Assembly (NCBI RefSeq): GCF_900141935.1
Contig: NZ_FQYX01000003.1
Coordinates: forward strand, 124,001 to 188,000
Length of the DNA: 64,000 nucleotides
Direction: 5' to 3'
Source: Arenibacter nanhaiticus
GTDB lineage: Bacteria; Bacteroidota; Bacteroidia; Flavobacteriales; Flavobacteriaceae
In this document: one piece after another, positions 9,577-19,527 of the stretch
How the letters are laid out: the number at the start of each line of letters is the position of its first letter
Numbering within the stretch: the stretch's first letter is position 1
Program-made: the position numbers and the translations under genes
The notes under the pieces: generated by a model
Databases searched by the model: none
Seen by the model: only the letters and a program-made list of their open reading frames with translations
What the model was told of the DNA's origin: nothing

Positions 9577-11358
9577 ATGACTTACAAAAATTTAATTGGG
9601 CATTTGCCAAAAATAGGAATCAGACCGGTTATTGACGGAAGGCTCGATGGGGTTAGGGAATCTCTTGAAGAAGCAACCATGAATATGGCCAGGAATGCGG
9701 CGGAATTTTTAGAAAACAATCTAAGGCATGCCGATGGTAGCAAGGTTGAATGCGTTATTTCCGATACTTGTATAGGAGGGGTGGCGGAAGCTGCCGCTTC
9801 TGCCGATAAATTTTCTAGGGAGGGAGTAGGACTGTCTCTTACAGTAACCCCTTGTTGGTGTTACGGTAGTGAGACTATTGATATGGACTCGGAAATTCCA
9901 AAAGCGATATGGGGATTTAATGGAACCGAAAGACCAGGGGCAGTATATTTATCGGCGGCATTGGCAGGACATAATCAAAAAGGCCTTCCCGCATTTGGGA
10001 TTTACGGTAGGGACGTACAGGATAGCGGGGATACCGAGATTCCACAGGATGTTCAAGAAAAACTGCTTCGATTTGCGAAAGCTGGGTTGGCCGTGGCCAC
10101 TATGAAAGGGAAATCATATTTGTCTATGGGTGCGGTTTCTATGGGAATCGCTGGGTCTATAGTGGATACGGATTTCTTCGAAAGCTATTTGGGCATGCGT
10201 TGTGAAAATATAGATATGTCCGAATTTGTGAGACGTATAGAGAAAGAAATCTACGATAAAGAAGAGTATGAGAAGGCTTTGGAGTGGACCAAGAAAAATT
10301 GCAAGGAAGGAAAGGATTATAACCCCGATCATCGTAAGAAATCGAGAGAGGAATTAGATAAGGATTGGGAGTTTGTGGTTAAAATGACCTTGATAGCTAA
10401 AGATCTTATGATTGGAAATCCTAAGCTTAAGGCTTTGGGGTATGGTGAGGAGGCCTTGGGGCGAAATGCAATTTCAGGTGGTTTCCAAGGGCAACGCCAA
10501 TGGACAGATCATTTTCCAAATGGGGACTTTATGGAGGCTATTTTAACCTCTTCTTTTGATTGGAACGGAATTCGACAGCCTTTTATGATAGCAACGGAGA
10601 ACGATAGTCTTAATGGGGTTTCTATGTTGTTTGGACACCTGTTGACCGGAGCGGCACAGATATTCTCTGATGTTCGTACGTATTGGAGTCCGGAGGCAGT
10701 GAAAAGGGTGACAGGACATGATCTGAAAGGGGATGCCGCCAATGGTTTTATACACCTTATAAATTCGGGAGCTTCTGCCTTAGATGGAACTGGGCAACAA
10801 ACCGTGGATGGAAAACCGGCGATGAAACCATGGTGGGATATCAATGAGGGAGAAGTTCAAAAATGTTTGGAAAACACGACTTGGGGACCTGGAGTTTTGG
10901 AATATTTTAGAGGAGGTGGCTTTTCGTCGACCTTTAAAACAGTAGGTGAAATGCCAGTGACCATGTGTAGAATTAATATTGTAAAAGGAATAGGACCGGT
11001 TTTGCAGATCGCAGAGGGGAAAACGATAGCCTTGCCTGAAGAAGTACATAATGTAATCAACGAAAGAACCAATCCTACTTGGCCAACGACTTGGTTTGTA
11101 CCTAACTTAACTGGTAAAGGTGCATTTAAGGATGTTTACAGTGTTATGGCTAATTGGGGAGCCAACCATGGAGCATTTACTTATGGACATATTGGGGCAG
11201 ATCTAATTACTTTGGCCTCTATGCTAAGAATACCGGTGAATATGCACAACGTTTCCGAGGATAAGATTTTTAGGCCAAGCGCGTGGTCGTCTTTCGGTAT
11301 GGATCCAGAAGGTGCAGATTATAGGGCTTGTTCAACCTATAGAGCACTGTATAAATAA
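9577..11358 (+). CDS. fucI: L-fucose isomerase (also D-arabinose isomerase)
   Basis: At 593 residues it matches the length of the E. coli enzyme and shows the family's conserved blocks: [20 protein letters not shown] at the start, [46 protein letters not shown], the [11 protein letters not shown] region and, near the end, [28 protein letters not shown]. The enzyme is cytoplasmic and Mn-dependent; it converts L-fucose to L-fuculose and also D-arabinose to D-ribulose. It leads a two-gene operon with an AraB-like kinase (13 bases between genes) under its own palindromic operator. No fuculose-1-phosphate aldolase gene is present in the window. Confidence 0.97.
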   Translation: MTYKNLIGHLPKIGIRPVIDGRLDGVRESLEEATMNMARNAAEFLENNLRHADGSKVECVISDTCIGGVAEAAASADKFSREGVGLSLTVTPCWCYGSETIDMDSEIPKAIWGFNGTERPGAVYLSAALAGHNQKGLPAFGIYGRDVQDSGDTEIPQDVQEKLLRFAKAGLAVATMKGKSYLSMGAVSMGIAGSIVDTDFFESYLGMRCENIDMSEFVRRIEKEIYDKEEYEKALEWTKKNCKEGKDYNPDHRKKSREELDKDWEFVVKMTLIAKDLMIGNPKLKALGYGEEALGRNAISGGFQGQRQWTDHFPNGDFMEAILTSSFDWNGIRQPFMIATENDSLNGVSMLFGHLLTGAAQIFSDVRTYWSPEAVKRVTGHDLKGDAANGFIHLINSGASALDGTGQQTVDGKPAMKPWWDINEGEVQKCLENTTWGPGVLEYFRGGGFSSTFKTVGEMPVTMCRINIVKGIGPVLQIAEGKTIALPEEVHNVINERTNPTWPTTWFVPNLTGKGAFKDVYSVMANWGANHGAFTYGHIGADLITLASMLRIPVNMHNVSEDKIFRPSAWSSFGMDPEGADYRACSTYRALYK

Positions 11359-11371
11359 TATAAAACCATTT

Positions 11372-12988
11372 ATGGAAAGTAAATATGTTATAGGAATTGA
11401 CTATGGTACGGACTCTGTTAGGACCGCTATTGTAGATGCGGCTAATGGGAAAATAATTGCCGTTAGCGAAAAGAAATACGAGCGATGGGAGAAAGGGCAA
11501 TATTGCAATCCTTTAAGAAAACAGTTTCGGCAACACCCTCAAGATTATATTGACGGATTGGTTTTTACGGTAAAAGATGCGCTTTCTCAATGTGATAAAA
11601 GTGTTGCGGAAAACGTAGTAGCCTTGGGGTTTGATACCACCGGAAGCTCACCTGTATTGGTAGACCGAGAAGGAACCCCATTGGCATTATTGCCTGAGTT
11701 TAAAGATAATCCCAATGCTATGTTTGTACTTTGGAAAGATCATACCGCCATCGAAGAAGCTCAGGAAATTAATGAATTAGTGAAAAGATGGGATGTGAAT
11801 TATACCAAATATATGGGGGGGATTTATTCTTCCGAATGGGTTTGGGCAAAAGTATTACAGTTGCTTAGAACAGATGCTTCGGTTAGGGAAGCAGCTTATT
11901 CATGGGTAGAGCATTGTGATTGGATGCCGGCTTTGGTGACAGGTAATACTATTCCCAATGAAATAAAACGCAGTAGATGTGCTGCAGGTCATAAAGCGAT
12001 GTGGAGCGAAGAGTGGGGCGGACTGCCTTCTGAACATTTTTTGACCTCCTTGGACCCTTTGTTGGGAGGGTTTAGAGAAGGGTTGTTTTCCGAGACCTAT
12101 ACCAGTGATATGCCAGTTGGGACCTTATCCCAAGAATGGGCTCAGAAACTCGGGTTGCCCTCTAGTGTTCTCGTTGGGGTGGGTATCTTGGATGCTCATG
12201 CCGGTGCTATTGGCGGGGGAATAAAAGAGGGGGCTTTACTGAAAATCGTTGGGACTTCAACCTGTGATATTATGGTGGTTCCGAAAAAAGAACTTAAGGA
12301 AACTCTCATTCCCGGGATTTGCGGACAGGTGAATGGTTCTGTATTATCTGATTATATAGGGCTGGAAGCAGGTCAGAGTGCTTATGGAGACATATTCGCC
12401 TGGTTTAAGTCTATATTGGCTTGGCCTCTGATGTTCGAAACGGAAAAAGAACGAAGAAAAATAGAGGATGGGATTTTGGAAAGATTGTCCGAAGAAGCTA
12501 GTAAATTGCCAGTAAGGCGTGATGATATTATGGCTACCGATTGGCTTAACGGTAGACGAACCCCAGATGCAAATCCCTTGTTGAAAGGAAGTTTGTCAGG
12601 GCTGACCTTAGGGACTACCGCTCCTATGATTTATAAGGCATTGGTAGAGGCTGCTGCATTTGGCTCCAAAGCTATAATCGATAGGTTGTTAGAGCATAAT
12701 GTTAAAATTACCGAGGTTATCGCTGTTGGTGGAGTGGCGAAAAAGTCCGACTTCGTGATGCAAACCTTGAGCAATGTATTGAATTTGCCAATTAAAATTG
12801 CTAGTTCAGATCAATCTTGTGCCTTGGGTGCAGCTATGAACGCTGCTGTTGTGGGGGGTATCTATGATGAAATAGTTACTGCTCAATGTAAAATGGGCGG
12901 TGCCATCGATAAAGTGTTCGTTCCGAATATGGAAAAAGCTAGTGTTTATCACGGAAAATATTTAAATTACCTCAATATCTCTCATTGA
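11372..12988 (+). CDS. FGGY carbohydrate kinase, ribulokinase (AraB)-like
   Basis: The start is the ATG at 11372, just after fucI; a longer frame opens at 11312 inside fucI and is unlikely. The 538-residue protein begins YVIGIDYGTDSVR (ATP-binding phosphate 1 motif) and has GFDTTGSSPV, FVLWKDHTAIEEA, SSEWVWAKVLQLLR, RSRCAAGHKAMW, GTSTCDIMV and the C-terminal VGGVAKKSDFVMQ. These blocks resemble AraB-type ribulokinases more than classical fuculokinase. The likely reaction is ATP-dependent phosphorylation of the ketose made by the upstream isomerase, either L-fuculose or D-ribulose. A rho-independent terminator follows. Confidence 0.88.
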   Translation: MESKYVIGIDYGTDSVRTAIVDAANGKIIAVSEKKYERWEKGQYCNPLRKQFRQHPQDYIDGLVFTVKDALSQCDKSVAENVVALGFDTTGSSPVLVDREGTPLALLPEFKDNPNAMFVLWKDHTAIEEAQEINELVKRWDVNYTKYMGGIYSSEWVWAKVLQLLRTDASVREAAYSWVEHCDWMPALVTGNTIPNEIKRSRCAAGHKAMWSEEWGGLPSEHFLTSLDPLLGGFREGLFSETYTSDMPVGTLSQEWAQKLGLPSSVLVGVGILDAHAGAIGGGIKEGALLKIVGTSTCDIMVVPKKELKETLIPGICGQVNGSVLSDYIGLEAGQSAYGDIFAWFKSILAWPLMFETEKERRKIEDGILERLSEEASKLPVRRDDIMATDWLNGRRTPDANPLLKGSLSGLTLGTTAPMIYKALVEAAAFGSKAIIDRLLEHNVKITEVIAVGGVAKKSDFVMQTLSNVLNLPIKIASSDQSCALGAAMNAAVVGGIYDEIVTAQCKMGGAIDKVFVPNMEKASVYHGKYLNYLNISH

Positions 12989-13002
12989 AAATGTCAAACG
13001 AG

Positions 13003-13039
13003 ACGCCTTAGTGAATTATTTTGCTAAGGTGTTTTTTTT
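13003..13039 (+). terminator. Rho-independent terminator of the fucI-kinase operon
   Basis: ACGCCTTAG (13003-13011) pairs with CTAAGGTGT (13024-13032) across a 12-base loop, followed by eight T (13032-13039). It separates the isomerase/kinase operon from the lacI-type gene. Confidence 0.88.
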
Positions 13040-13109
13040 GGAATTAGGCTAAAATGGGAGATTATATCAGTAATATTGTCAGTATAACATGAATTAACGC
13101 ATAATCCGA

Positions 13110-14117
13110 ATGAAAAAAGTAAGTCTAGAAGATATTTCTAAGGAACTTGGAGTCTCTAAAACACTAGTGTCTTTTGTGATGAATGGAAGGGCTAAAGAGA
13201 AAAGAATTAGTGAAGAAATGACCGAAAAGGTTTTAGCTAAGGCTAAAGAAATGGGGTATAAGGCCAATTATTTAGCAAGAGCATTGCGTACTGGGAAATC
13301 TAATACCTTAGGACTTATTATGGCCGATATATCCAATGCCTTTTTTGCGAAACTCGCAAGAAGTATCGAAAATGAGGCGAATGAATTTGGGTATAATGTG
13401 ATTTTTGGGAGTTCGGACGAAGATAGTGTGAAGTCTGGAAAATTAATTGAAGTCTTCAAGAATAAAAAAGTGGATGGCTTAATAATTTGTCCAGCAATGG
13501 ATGATATTAAATATATAAAAAGACTTCAGAAAGAGAAATATCCTTATGTATTGGTCGATAGGTATTTTGCAGATGTTAAGTCTAATGTCGTAGTTGTAAA
13601 TAATCAAATTGGATCCTATAAAATAGTCAATGATCAAATAAAACAAGGAAAAAAGAAAATTGCCATGGTTAACTTTAATGTAGGGTTAATTAATATGGAT
13701 GATCGTTTTATTGGTTATAAGGAGGCTTTGGAGGCTAACGGATTACAATTGGATCAAAGTTTGGTTAAAAACGTTTCTTTTAAAGATATGGAGAAAGAGA
13801 CCGAGCTTGCGATAGAGGAATTATTGGAGCAGCAGGAAACAATCGATACGATTTATTTTTCTAACAACCAATTGGCTTTTTTAGGATTGAAATATATAAT
13901 TAAAAACAATAAATCAGTACTGGATAAAATCAGTATTTGCAGTTTCGATAGTTTTGCTGTGATGGATTTAATGGAAATCCCTATGGTGTACGGTACTCAA
14001 CCTATACAAGAATTGGGAAAATATGCCGTAGATTTAATTATGAAACAAATAGAGTCAGATACTATAGAACCACAAGAAGTGGTGCTTCCAATTTCATATT
14101 CCAAAGAAATGATGTAA
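13110..14117 (+). CDS. LacI family transcriptional regulator, likely repressor of the fucose/arabinose locus
   Basis: The 335-residue protein starts with the LacI helix-turn-helix (residues 3-25: VSLEDISKELGVSKTLVSFVMNG) and the hinge region (YKANYLARALRTGKSNTLGL). A periplasmic-binding-protein-like effector domain follows (LIMADISNAFFAKLARSIE, CSFDSF). It lies between the fucI operon and the fucP operon. LacI proteins bind palindromes with a central CpG, and six variants of GCTAAATCGAATTAGC lie upstream of transcription units around it, so it is the obvious candidate to bind them. The inducer would be a sugar or sugar phosphate from the pathway. Its own promoter may include TAATATTG near 13070; I see no operator copy directly before it. 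Confidence 0.95.
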   Translation: MKKVSLEDISKELGVSKTLVSFVMNGRAKEKRISEEMTEKVLAKAKEMGYKANYLARALRTGKSNTLGLIMADISNAFFAKLARSIENEANEFGYNVIFGSSDEDSVKSGKLIEVFKNKKVDGLIICPAMDDIKYIKRLQKEKYPYVLVDRYFADVKSNVVVVNNQIGSYKIVNDQIKQGKKKIAMVNFNVGLINMDDRFIGYKEALEANGLQLDQSLVKNVSFKDMEKETELAIEELLEQQETIDTIYFSNNQLAFLGLKYIIKNNKSVLDKISICSFDSFAVMDLMEIPMVYGTQPIQELGKYAVDLIMKQIESDTIEPQEVVLPISYSKEMM

Positions 14118-14130
14118 TTTTTTTACGGAA

Positions 14131-14154
14131 AAAGGATGTTAAAAACATTCTTTT
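14131..14154 (+). terminator. Probable terminator of the lacI-type gene
   Basis: AAAGGATGTT (14131-14140) pairs with AACATTCTTT (14144-14153) with one G-U pair and a three-base loop. The T tract is short, so the call is moderate. Confidence 0.5.
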
Positions 14155-14196
14155 GGTTGCTTGGAGTTTTAAGTATTGTAAAAATATTGTAATTTA

Positions 14197-14212
14197 GCTA
14201 AATCGTTTAAGC
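14197..14212. promoter_or_regulatory. LacI-type operator upstream of fucP
   Basis: GCTAAATCGTTTAAGC shares its left half with the other sites and is imperfect on the right. TAATTTAG (14190-14197), a one-mismatch -7 box, overlaps its first base, the same geometry as at fucI. Confidence 0.66.
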
Positions 14213-14636
14213 ATTTTGCGTGCGGGAGGTACTGTTCGTGAAAAATCCGATTATTTTGAATGCGGCGTAAAAAAAAACAAAGGTATCTATTTGGGCAGTC
14301 ATTAAAATTAGGGGGTTACTTTTTGAAGGAATCCAAACCATGTTGTAAGGGGTAACTGCTTTTGTCTTTTTTTTGTCTCATAAAAGTGGAACTTTACTAG
14401 GGGTGATGGAGGAGTTGTAGGGATATGTAGTAGGGATGAAGAAGTAAAAGTGCATGTACAGGTGGCTGATTGGGTAGTAGGATTATTTCAGGAGTTTTTA
14501 CAAAGCCAATCAAACATTCTATGTGTTTGTAGACAGCTCATATGGAAGCAGAAAGGATAATGGGAAAAATGTGATAGTAATAGAATTTGGATAACCGAGT
14601 ATAAGTGGTACGTAAAAAAAAAACAAAACCAAACCT

Positions 14637-15986
14637 ATGAAGAATACAATAATGCATGAGTCGCTTAAAAATCCTGCTGTAGGGAACGGGGTGACTAAAA
14701 AAGAGAAGGTTCCTGTTGTAGCCAAAAAGGTTGTGCTGCCTTTTATTTTGATTACCTCTTTGTTTGCCTTGTGGGGCTTTGCTAATGATATTACGAATCC
14801 CATGGTGTCGGCCTTCAAAAAAATACTGGAATTAGATAATTTTCAGGCTTCCTTAGTTCAGTTGGCCTTTTATGGCGGCTACGGAACCATGGCGCTTCCT
14901 GCTGCTATATTTATTAAAAAGTACTCCTATAAAAAAGGAGTGCTGTTGGGCCTTGGCCTATATGCCATAGGATCGTTGTTGTTTTATCCCGCAGCAGTGT
15001 ATCAAGAGTATTATTATTTTTTAACAGCATTGTATATACTAACTTTTGGGTTGGCTTTTCTAGAAACTACTGCCAATCCATATATATTGGCTATGGGAGA
15101 CCCGAGAACGGCCACCCAGCGTTTAAATTTGGCTCAAGCTTTTAATCCTATCGGGGCCTTGTCGGGATTGTTTGTGGCACAGACATTTGTGTTGGGAGCT
15201 TTGCAGTCAGACGATGTAGATTTTTCAATGCTGACTTCAGAGGCTAAAGCCGCTATTAAATCTGCAGATTTATTGGTGATCCGAGATCCTTATGTAGCCT
15301 TGGGATGCTTCGTGCTTATATTTTTTGCCGTGATAGCCTGTGCTAAAATGCCCGAAAATTCTGATAAAAACAATACTGCTGTTTGGGTGTCTATCAAGCG
15401 ATTGTTTCGAAAGGAACGCTTTGTTGGCGGGGTCGTTGCTCAAACATTCTATGTGGGGGCTCAAATTATGTGCTGGACATATATCTATCAATATGCAGAA
15501 ACGCTGGGAATAAACAATCAAACAGCGGTGTATTATGCCATGTCTTCCTTAGGGGTGTTTTTGATCGGTCGATGGTTGTGTACCTACTTGCTTAAATTTA
15601 TCAATTCAGGAAAGCTATTAACGACGCTGTCCTTTGCAGCTATAATCTGTACGATGGGGACAATTTTTATCCATGGTGTTTGGGGGTTATATAGTTTGGT
15701 TGCCGTTTCCTTTTGTATGTCTCTGATGTTCCCGACAATTTATGGGATAGCCTTAGAGGGGTTAGGGGAAGATACCAAATATGGTTCTGCTTTTTTGGTC
15801 ATGGCTATTGTCGGAGGGGCTATCATGCCTTCGCTTCAAGGGGTTATACTTGACCTAGGAGGGCCTGGATACGAAGATATACGGATTTTAGGAGTGCCAG
15901 AGGTGAACATCTCTTTTGTTTTGCCTTTGGTTTGCTTTATGGTAGTGGCAATTTATGGCTACAGGTCGATACAATATAAACGATAA
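14637..15986 (+). CDS. fucP: L-fucose:proton symporter, MFS family
   Basis: This 449-residue inner-membrane protein has about twelve hydrophobic segments and the FucP subfamily signatures: LFALWGFANDITNPMVSAFK in helix 1, SLVQLAFYGGYGTMALPAA, FLETTANPYILAMG and AQAFNPIGALSGLFV. It imports L-fucose, and related members also take other 6-deoxy or pentose sugars, using the proton gradient. An ATG at 14652 is an alternative start. It opens an unbroken run of genes to 25186 with gaps under 45 bases, so hydrolases and transporter are co-transcribed. Confidence 0.93.
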   Translation: MKNTIMHESLKNPAVGNGVTKKEKVPVVAKKVVLPFILITSLFALWGFANDITNPMVSAFKKILELDNFQASLVQLAFYGGYGTMALPAAIFIKKYSYKKGVLLGLGLYAIGSLLFYPAAVYQEYYYFLTALYILTFGLAFLETTANPYILAMGDPRTATQRLNLAQAFNPIGALSGLFVAQTFVLGALQSDDVDFSMLTSEAKAAIKSADLLVIRDPYVALGCFVLIFFAVIACAKMPENSDKNNTAVWVSIKRLFRKERFVGGVVAQTFYVGAQIMCWTYIYQYAETLGINNQTAVYYAMSSLGVFLIGRWLCTYLLKFINSGKLLTTLSFAAIICTMGTIFIHGVWGLYSLVAVSFCMSLMFPTIYGIALEGLGEDTKYGSAFLVMAIVGGAIMPSLQGVILDLGGPGYEDIRILGVPEVNISFVLPLVCFMVVAIYGYRSIQYKR

Positions 15987-16020
15987 CAAGAGGTGTAGCT
16001 TACAACTAAAAAAATAAAAA

Positions 16021-17274
16021 ATGAAAACAAATAAATACTGGTGCTGGCTCCTAATTCTGGGGATAACTGTGTTGGCATGTAAACCCAAAAAGCAGGAGGA
16101 TACACAAAATAACAAGAAGGAAATGAGTTTTAAAAAAGGGAGTTTTGGATATGATAGGGAATTTTTAAAGGAACAGTACAAAGGGACTATTGTTTTGGAA
16201 AGCCAAGATAAAAAATCGAGTATTATCTTATCTCCAGAATTACAAGGACGTGTTATGACAAGCACCTTAAATGGAGCTGAAGGAATGAGTTTTGGATGGT
16301 TGAATTATGATTTAATTAGGTCAAAAGAAACCAAAGAACATTTTAATCCAACGGGGGGAGAAGAACGTTTTTGGTTGGGGCCTGAAGGCGGTCAATTTTC
16401 AATTTATTTTTCTAAAGATAAAAGTTTTGAATTTGAAAACTGGTATGTACCTGCTGCATTAGATACAGAGGAGTTTAAAGTAATTGGAAAAAATGAAACG
16501 AGCGTAGCATTTCAAAAAGAAATGAATTTGGTGAATTATACTGGTACAAAATTCAATATAGATGTACAACGTGAAATAACCATATTATCAAAAAAACAAA
16601 TAAAGGAATCATTGCAACTGGAGTCTGATGATTTTTTATCTGTAGCATATGAAACTAAAAATATTGTAAAAAATATTGGTGATAAGGCTTGGAAAAAAGA
16701 ATCCGGTTTGATTTCGATTTGGTTGTTGAGTATGATGACTCCTTCTCCTGAAGTAACCGTGGTAGCACCTATAAAAGTAGGTTCAGAAAGTGAGAAAGGG
16801 ATAAAAGTAAATGATGATTATTTTGGCAAAGTTGCAGATGATAGATTAAAAAGCACTGAACAAAATGTATTTTTTAAAGCCGATGGTAAAAGTCGGGGAA
16901 AAATTGGGTTCTCACCGCTAAGGGCAACTGAATTTATAGGTAGTTATGATGCACAAAATAAGGTCTTAACAATTTTACAAATTCAGGAGCCAAAGGCTGA
17001 GGATAAGTATGTCAACTCTGCTTGGGAATTACAAGATGATCCTTATTCTGGCGATGTTTTGAATTCATATAATGACGGGCCTTTAGAGGATGGGTCTCAA
17101 ATGGGACCCTTTTATGAATTGGAAAGCTCATCACCTGCCTTGGCATTAGTACCAGGGGAAAGTTATAATCATACACAGCGTATGTATCATTTTAAAAGTT
17201 CAAAAGAGGTATTGAATCAAATCTCAAAACAAATATTAAAGGTCTCAATTGACGAAATTGAAACTGTGTTTTAA
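16021..17274 (+). CDS. DUF6786-type lipoprotein, possibly mutarotase-like
   Basis: A 417-residue lipoprotein: the signal peptide ends ITVLAC with the lipidated Cys20. The body is predicted beta-rich (SIILSPELQGRVMTSTLNGAEGMSFGWLNYDLI, GGEERFWLGPEGGQFSIYF, FYELESSSPALALVPGESYNHTQRMYHF). The pattern of an early Arg/Asn-containing strand, a WLGPEGGQ loop and a late glutamate resembles galactose-mutarotase-like beta-sandwich proteins, and I recall this type being called DUF6786. It sits directly between fucP and a fucosidase. A periplasmic mutarotase for the released sugar is a reasonable guess but is inference only. Confidence 0.62.
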   Translation: MKTNKYWCWLLILGITVLACKPKKQEDTQNNKKEMSFKKGSFGYDREFLKEQYKGTIVLESQDKKSSIILSPELQGRVMTSTLNGAEGMSFGWLNYDLIRSKETKEHFNPTGGEERFWLGPEGGQFSIYFSKDKSFEFENWYVPAALDTEEFKVIGKNETSVAFQKEMNLVNYTGTKFNIDVQREITILSKKQIKESLQLESDDFLSVAYETKNIVKNIGDKAWKKESGLISIWLLSMMTPSPEVTVVAPIKVGSESEKGIKVNDDYFGKVADDRLKSTEQNVFFKADGKSRGKIGFSPLRATEFIGSYDAQNKVLTILQIQEPKAEDKYVNSAWELQDDPYSGDVLNSYNDGPLEDGSQMGPFYELESSSPALALVPGESYNHTQRMYHFKSSKEVLNQISKQILKVSIDEIETVF

Positions 17275-17285
17275 TTATATATATT

Positions 17286-19487
17286 ATGAAAAGAAATTTT
17301 ACAACCCTCTTATATGCTTTAATATCTTTAGTGGGGTATGCTCAAGGTCAGAGTACAATTAAAATTGAACCTGGAGATTCACATGAAGATATTATTGAAA
17401 AAGCAGCTTTAGTAGTTCCTACCGCCAATCAATATGCGTATAAAAAATTAGAATTTACGTGTTTTGTTCATTTTGGGGTCAACACTTTTACCCGCAAAGA
17501 ATGGGGCGATGGATTTGAAGATCCTCAAGTTTTCAATCTCCAAAATTTAGATACAGACCAATGGTGTCGAACAGCTAAAGAAGCAGGGATGAAGTTGGTA
17601 ATGTTTACAGCTAAACATCATGATGGTTTTGTTCTTTGGCAATCACGCTATACCAAACATGGTGTTATGTCCTCACCTTTTAAAGATGGCAAAGGTGATG
17701 TATTAAAAGAACTGGCAGCTTCTTGTGAAAAATACGGATTAAAGTTGGGGGTATATCTATCACCTGCCGATTTGTATCAAATAGAAAGCGAAAAAGGTCT
17801 ATATGGAAATTTAAGCGAATACACCGATAGGGTTATTCCAAGACCTGTAGAAGGAAGACCGTTTAAAAATAAATCTACATTTAAGTTTAATGTAGATGAC
17901 TATAATGAATACTTTCTTAATCAGCTTTTTGAATTGTTAACCGAATATGGACCTATCCACGAAGTGTGGTTTGATGGTGCTCATCCAAAACGTAAAGGAA
18001 ATCAGAAATACAACTATTTGGCATGGAAGAAATTAATCCAAACATTAGCCCCCAATGCCGTAATCTTTGGTAAAGAAGACGTTCGTTGGTGTGGTAATGA
18101 GTCTGGAGCAACTCGTGAATCAGAATGGGATGTTGTTCCTTTTGATCAGGATCCTCATCACATGAATCTTTTTCCAGATTTGCACGGTGATATTGGAAGC
18201 AGAGAAAAATTAACAAATGCTAAATATTTACATTATTTACCGGCAGAGACAGACACTTCTATTAGAGAAGGATGGTTTTATCGAAATGAAGACGAACAAA
18301 AAGTACGTAGTGCAGATGATGTATTCGATATTTATGAGCGTTCTGTTGGTGGCAATGCTACTTTTCTATTGAATATACCTCCAAATAGAGAAGGGAAGTT
18401 TTCTGATGAAGATGTAAGTGTGCTTAAAGAAGTTGGTAAAAGAATTAGGGAAACCTATGACAATGATTTGTTGGTAGGAGCCAAAGGCGAAACTGCTATT
18501 CTTGATGCCAATGAAAACACCTATGTTTTAGGAGAAGAAGGTAAGGGGACTTATGTCATTACTTTGCCTCAAGCCATCACATTAAATCGTTTTCTGCTGC
18601 AAGAAGCTATTCAAACTCATGGGCAACGTATAGAAAAACATGCGTTGGATGCTTGGGTGAACAATAAATGGCAGCAGGTAGTTGAAGGAACTACAATAGG
18701 CTATAAAAGAATTTTGAGGTTTCCTGATGTGACTACCAATAAATTAAGAATAAGAATTTTGGAAGCTCGCTCAAAACCTTCCTTATCAAATGTTTCTGCA
18801 CATTATTATACAGCACGCCCACCACAATTGGCAATTAGCCGTAATTTAAAGGGAGAGGTGACTATTGCCCCTAAAAAAAGCGATTTCGATTGGAAAACAC
18901 ATGGTATTGATGTTAATGAAAGTACTTCAAAAAATTTGGTTATTAGGTATACTACTGATGGTAAAATACCGAATGAGAAATCACCAATTTTTTCCGATTC
19001 ATTTTTCTTGAAATCTGGAGAAGTAAAGGCCAAGGCATTTGAAAAGGAACAAACAGGAAGTTTGGCAGAAAGAGAGTTTGGCCTGGTTAAAAAGGATTGG
19101 ATCGCAAAAGGCACAATTGCTAATGAAAAAAATAGCGCAGAGAAGGCTATTGATGCAGATGTAAAAACCTACTGGAATTCTGGAAATGGAGCGCCAGAAT
19201 TAACCATCGATTTAAAAGAAACTAAAACGATTCGAGGTTTTATTTATACACCACCATTAAATTTTAAAGAAGGTCTTATAGAGAAAGGACTTATAAAAGT
19301 AAGTAAAAACGGAACTGCATGGAAAACAGTACAAACTTTTGATTTAGGAAACCTCATTAACGATCCTACAGCACGTAAGGTTCGTTTTGTAAAAAAAGCA
19401 AAGGCAAGATATGTTCAAATTATTTCCATTAGGGGAGCTGGAGGTAGTTCTTCGGCAAGCATTGCTGAAATTGATATTTTAGAATAG
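17286..19487 (+). CDS. GH29 alpha-L-fucosidase with C-terminal accessory modules
   Basis: The 733-residue secreted protein (signal peptide …LVGYAQG) has the GH29 TIM barrel at about residues 35-390: FVHFGVNTFT, MFTAKHHDGFVLW, LGVYLSP and HEVWFDGA, whose Asp230 is the expected nucleophile. RWCGNE and the YLPAETDTSIREGWFY block resemble the subfamily B type that prefers alpha-1,3/1,4-linked fucose. After the barrel come a beta-sandwich, a chitobiase-like module (YTTDGKIPN) and a C-terminal F5/8C-like discoidin module (STYWN-type: DADVKTYWNSGNG). It cleaves terminal fucose from oligosaccharides outside the cytoplasm. Confidence 0.93.
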   Translation: MKRNFTTLLYALISLVGYAQGQSTIKIEPGDSHEDIIEKAALVVPTANQYAYKKLEFTCFVHFGVNTFTRKEWGDGFEDPQVFNLQNLDTDQWCRTAKEAGMKLVMFTAKHHDGFVLWQSRYTKHGVMSSPFKDGKGDVLKELAASCEKYGLKLGVYLSPADLYQIESEKGLYGNLSEYTDRVIPRPVEGRPFKNKSTFKFNVDDYNEYFLNQLFELLTEYGPIHEVWFDGAHPKRKGNQKYNYLAWKKLIQTLAPNAVIFGKEDVRWCGNESGATRESEWDVVPFDQDPHHMNLFPDLHGDIGSREKLTNAKYLHYLPAETDTSIREGWFYRNEDEQKVRSADDVFDIYERSVGGNATFLLNIPPNREGKFSDEDVSVLKEVGKRIRETYDNDLLVGAKGETAILDANENTYVLGEEGKGTYVITLPQAITLNRFLLQEAIQTHGQRIEKHALDAWVNNKWQQVVEGTTIGYKRILRFPDVTTNKLRIRILEARSKPSLSNVSAHYYTARPPQLAISRNLKGEVTIAPKKSDFDWKTHGIDVNESTSKNLVIRYTTDGKIPNEKSPIFSDSFFLKSGEVKAKAFEKEQTGSLAEREFGLVKKDWIAKGTIANEKNSAEKAIDADVKTYWNSGNGAPELTIDLKETKTIRGFIYTPPLNFKEGLIEKGLIKVSKNGTAWKTVQTFDLGNLINDPTARKVRFVKKAKARYVQIISIRGAGGSSSASIAEIDILE

Positions 19488-19527
19488 TAAGGTATTTAAC
19501 AAGTAAATTTTTTTTAAAAAAATAATA

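Larger units (their letters stand above)
14118..14636. other. Intergenic region with operator and long leader of fucP
   Basis: About 520 bases holding the lacI terminator (14131-14154) and the operator (14197-14212). That implies a leader of more than 400 bases before fucP. I find no coding frame or recognisable structured RNA in the leader, which has A- and G-rich tracts. Confidence 0.45.
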
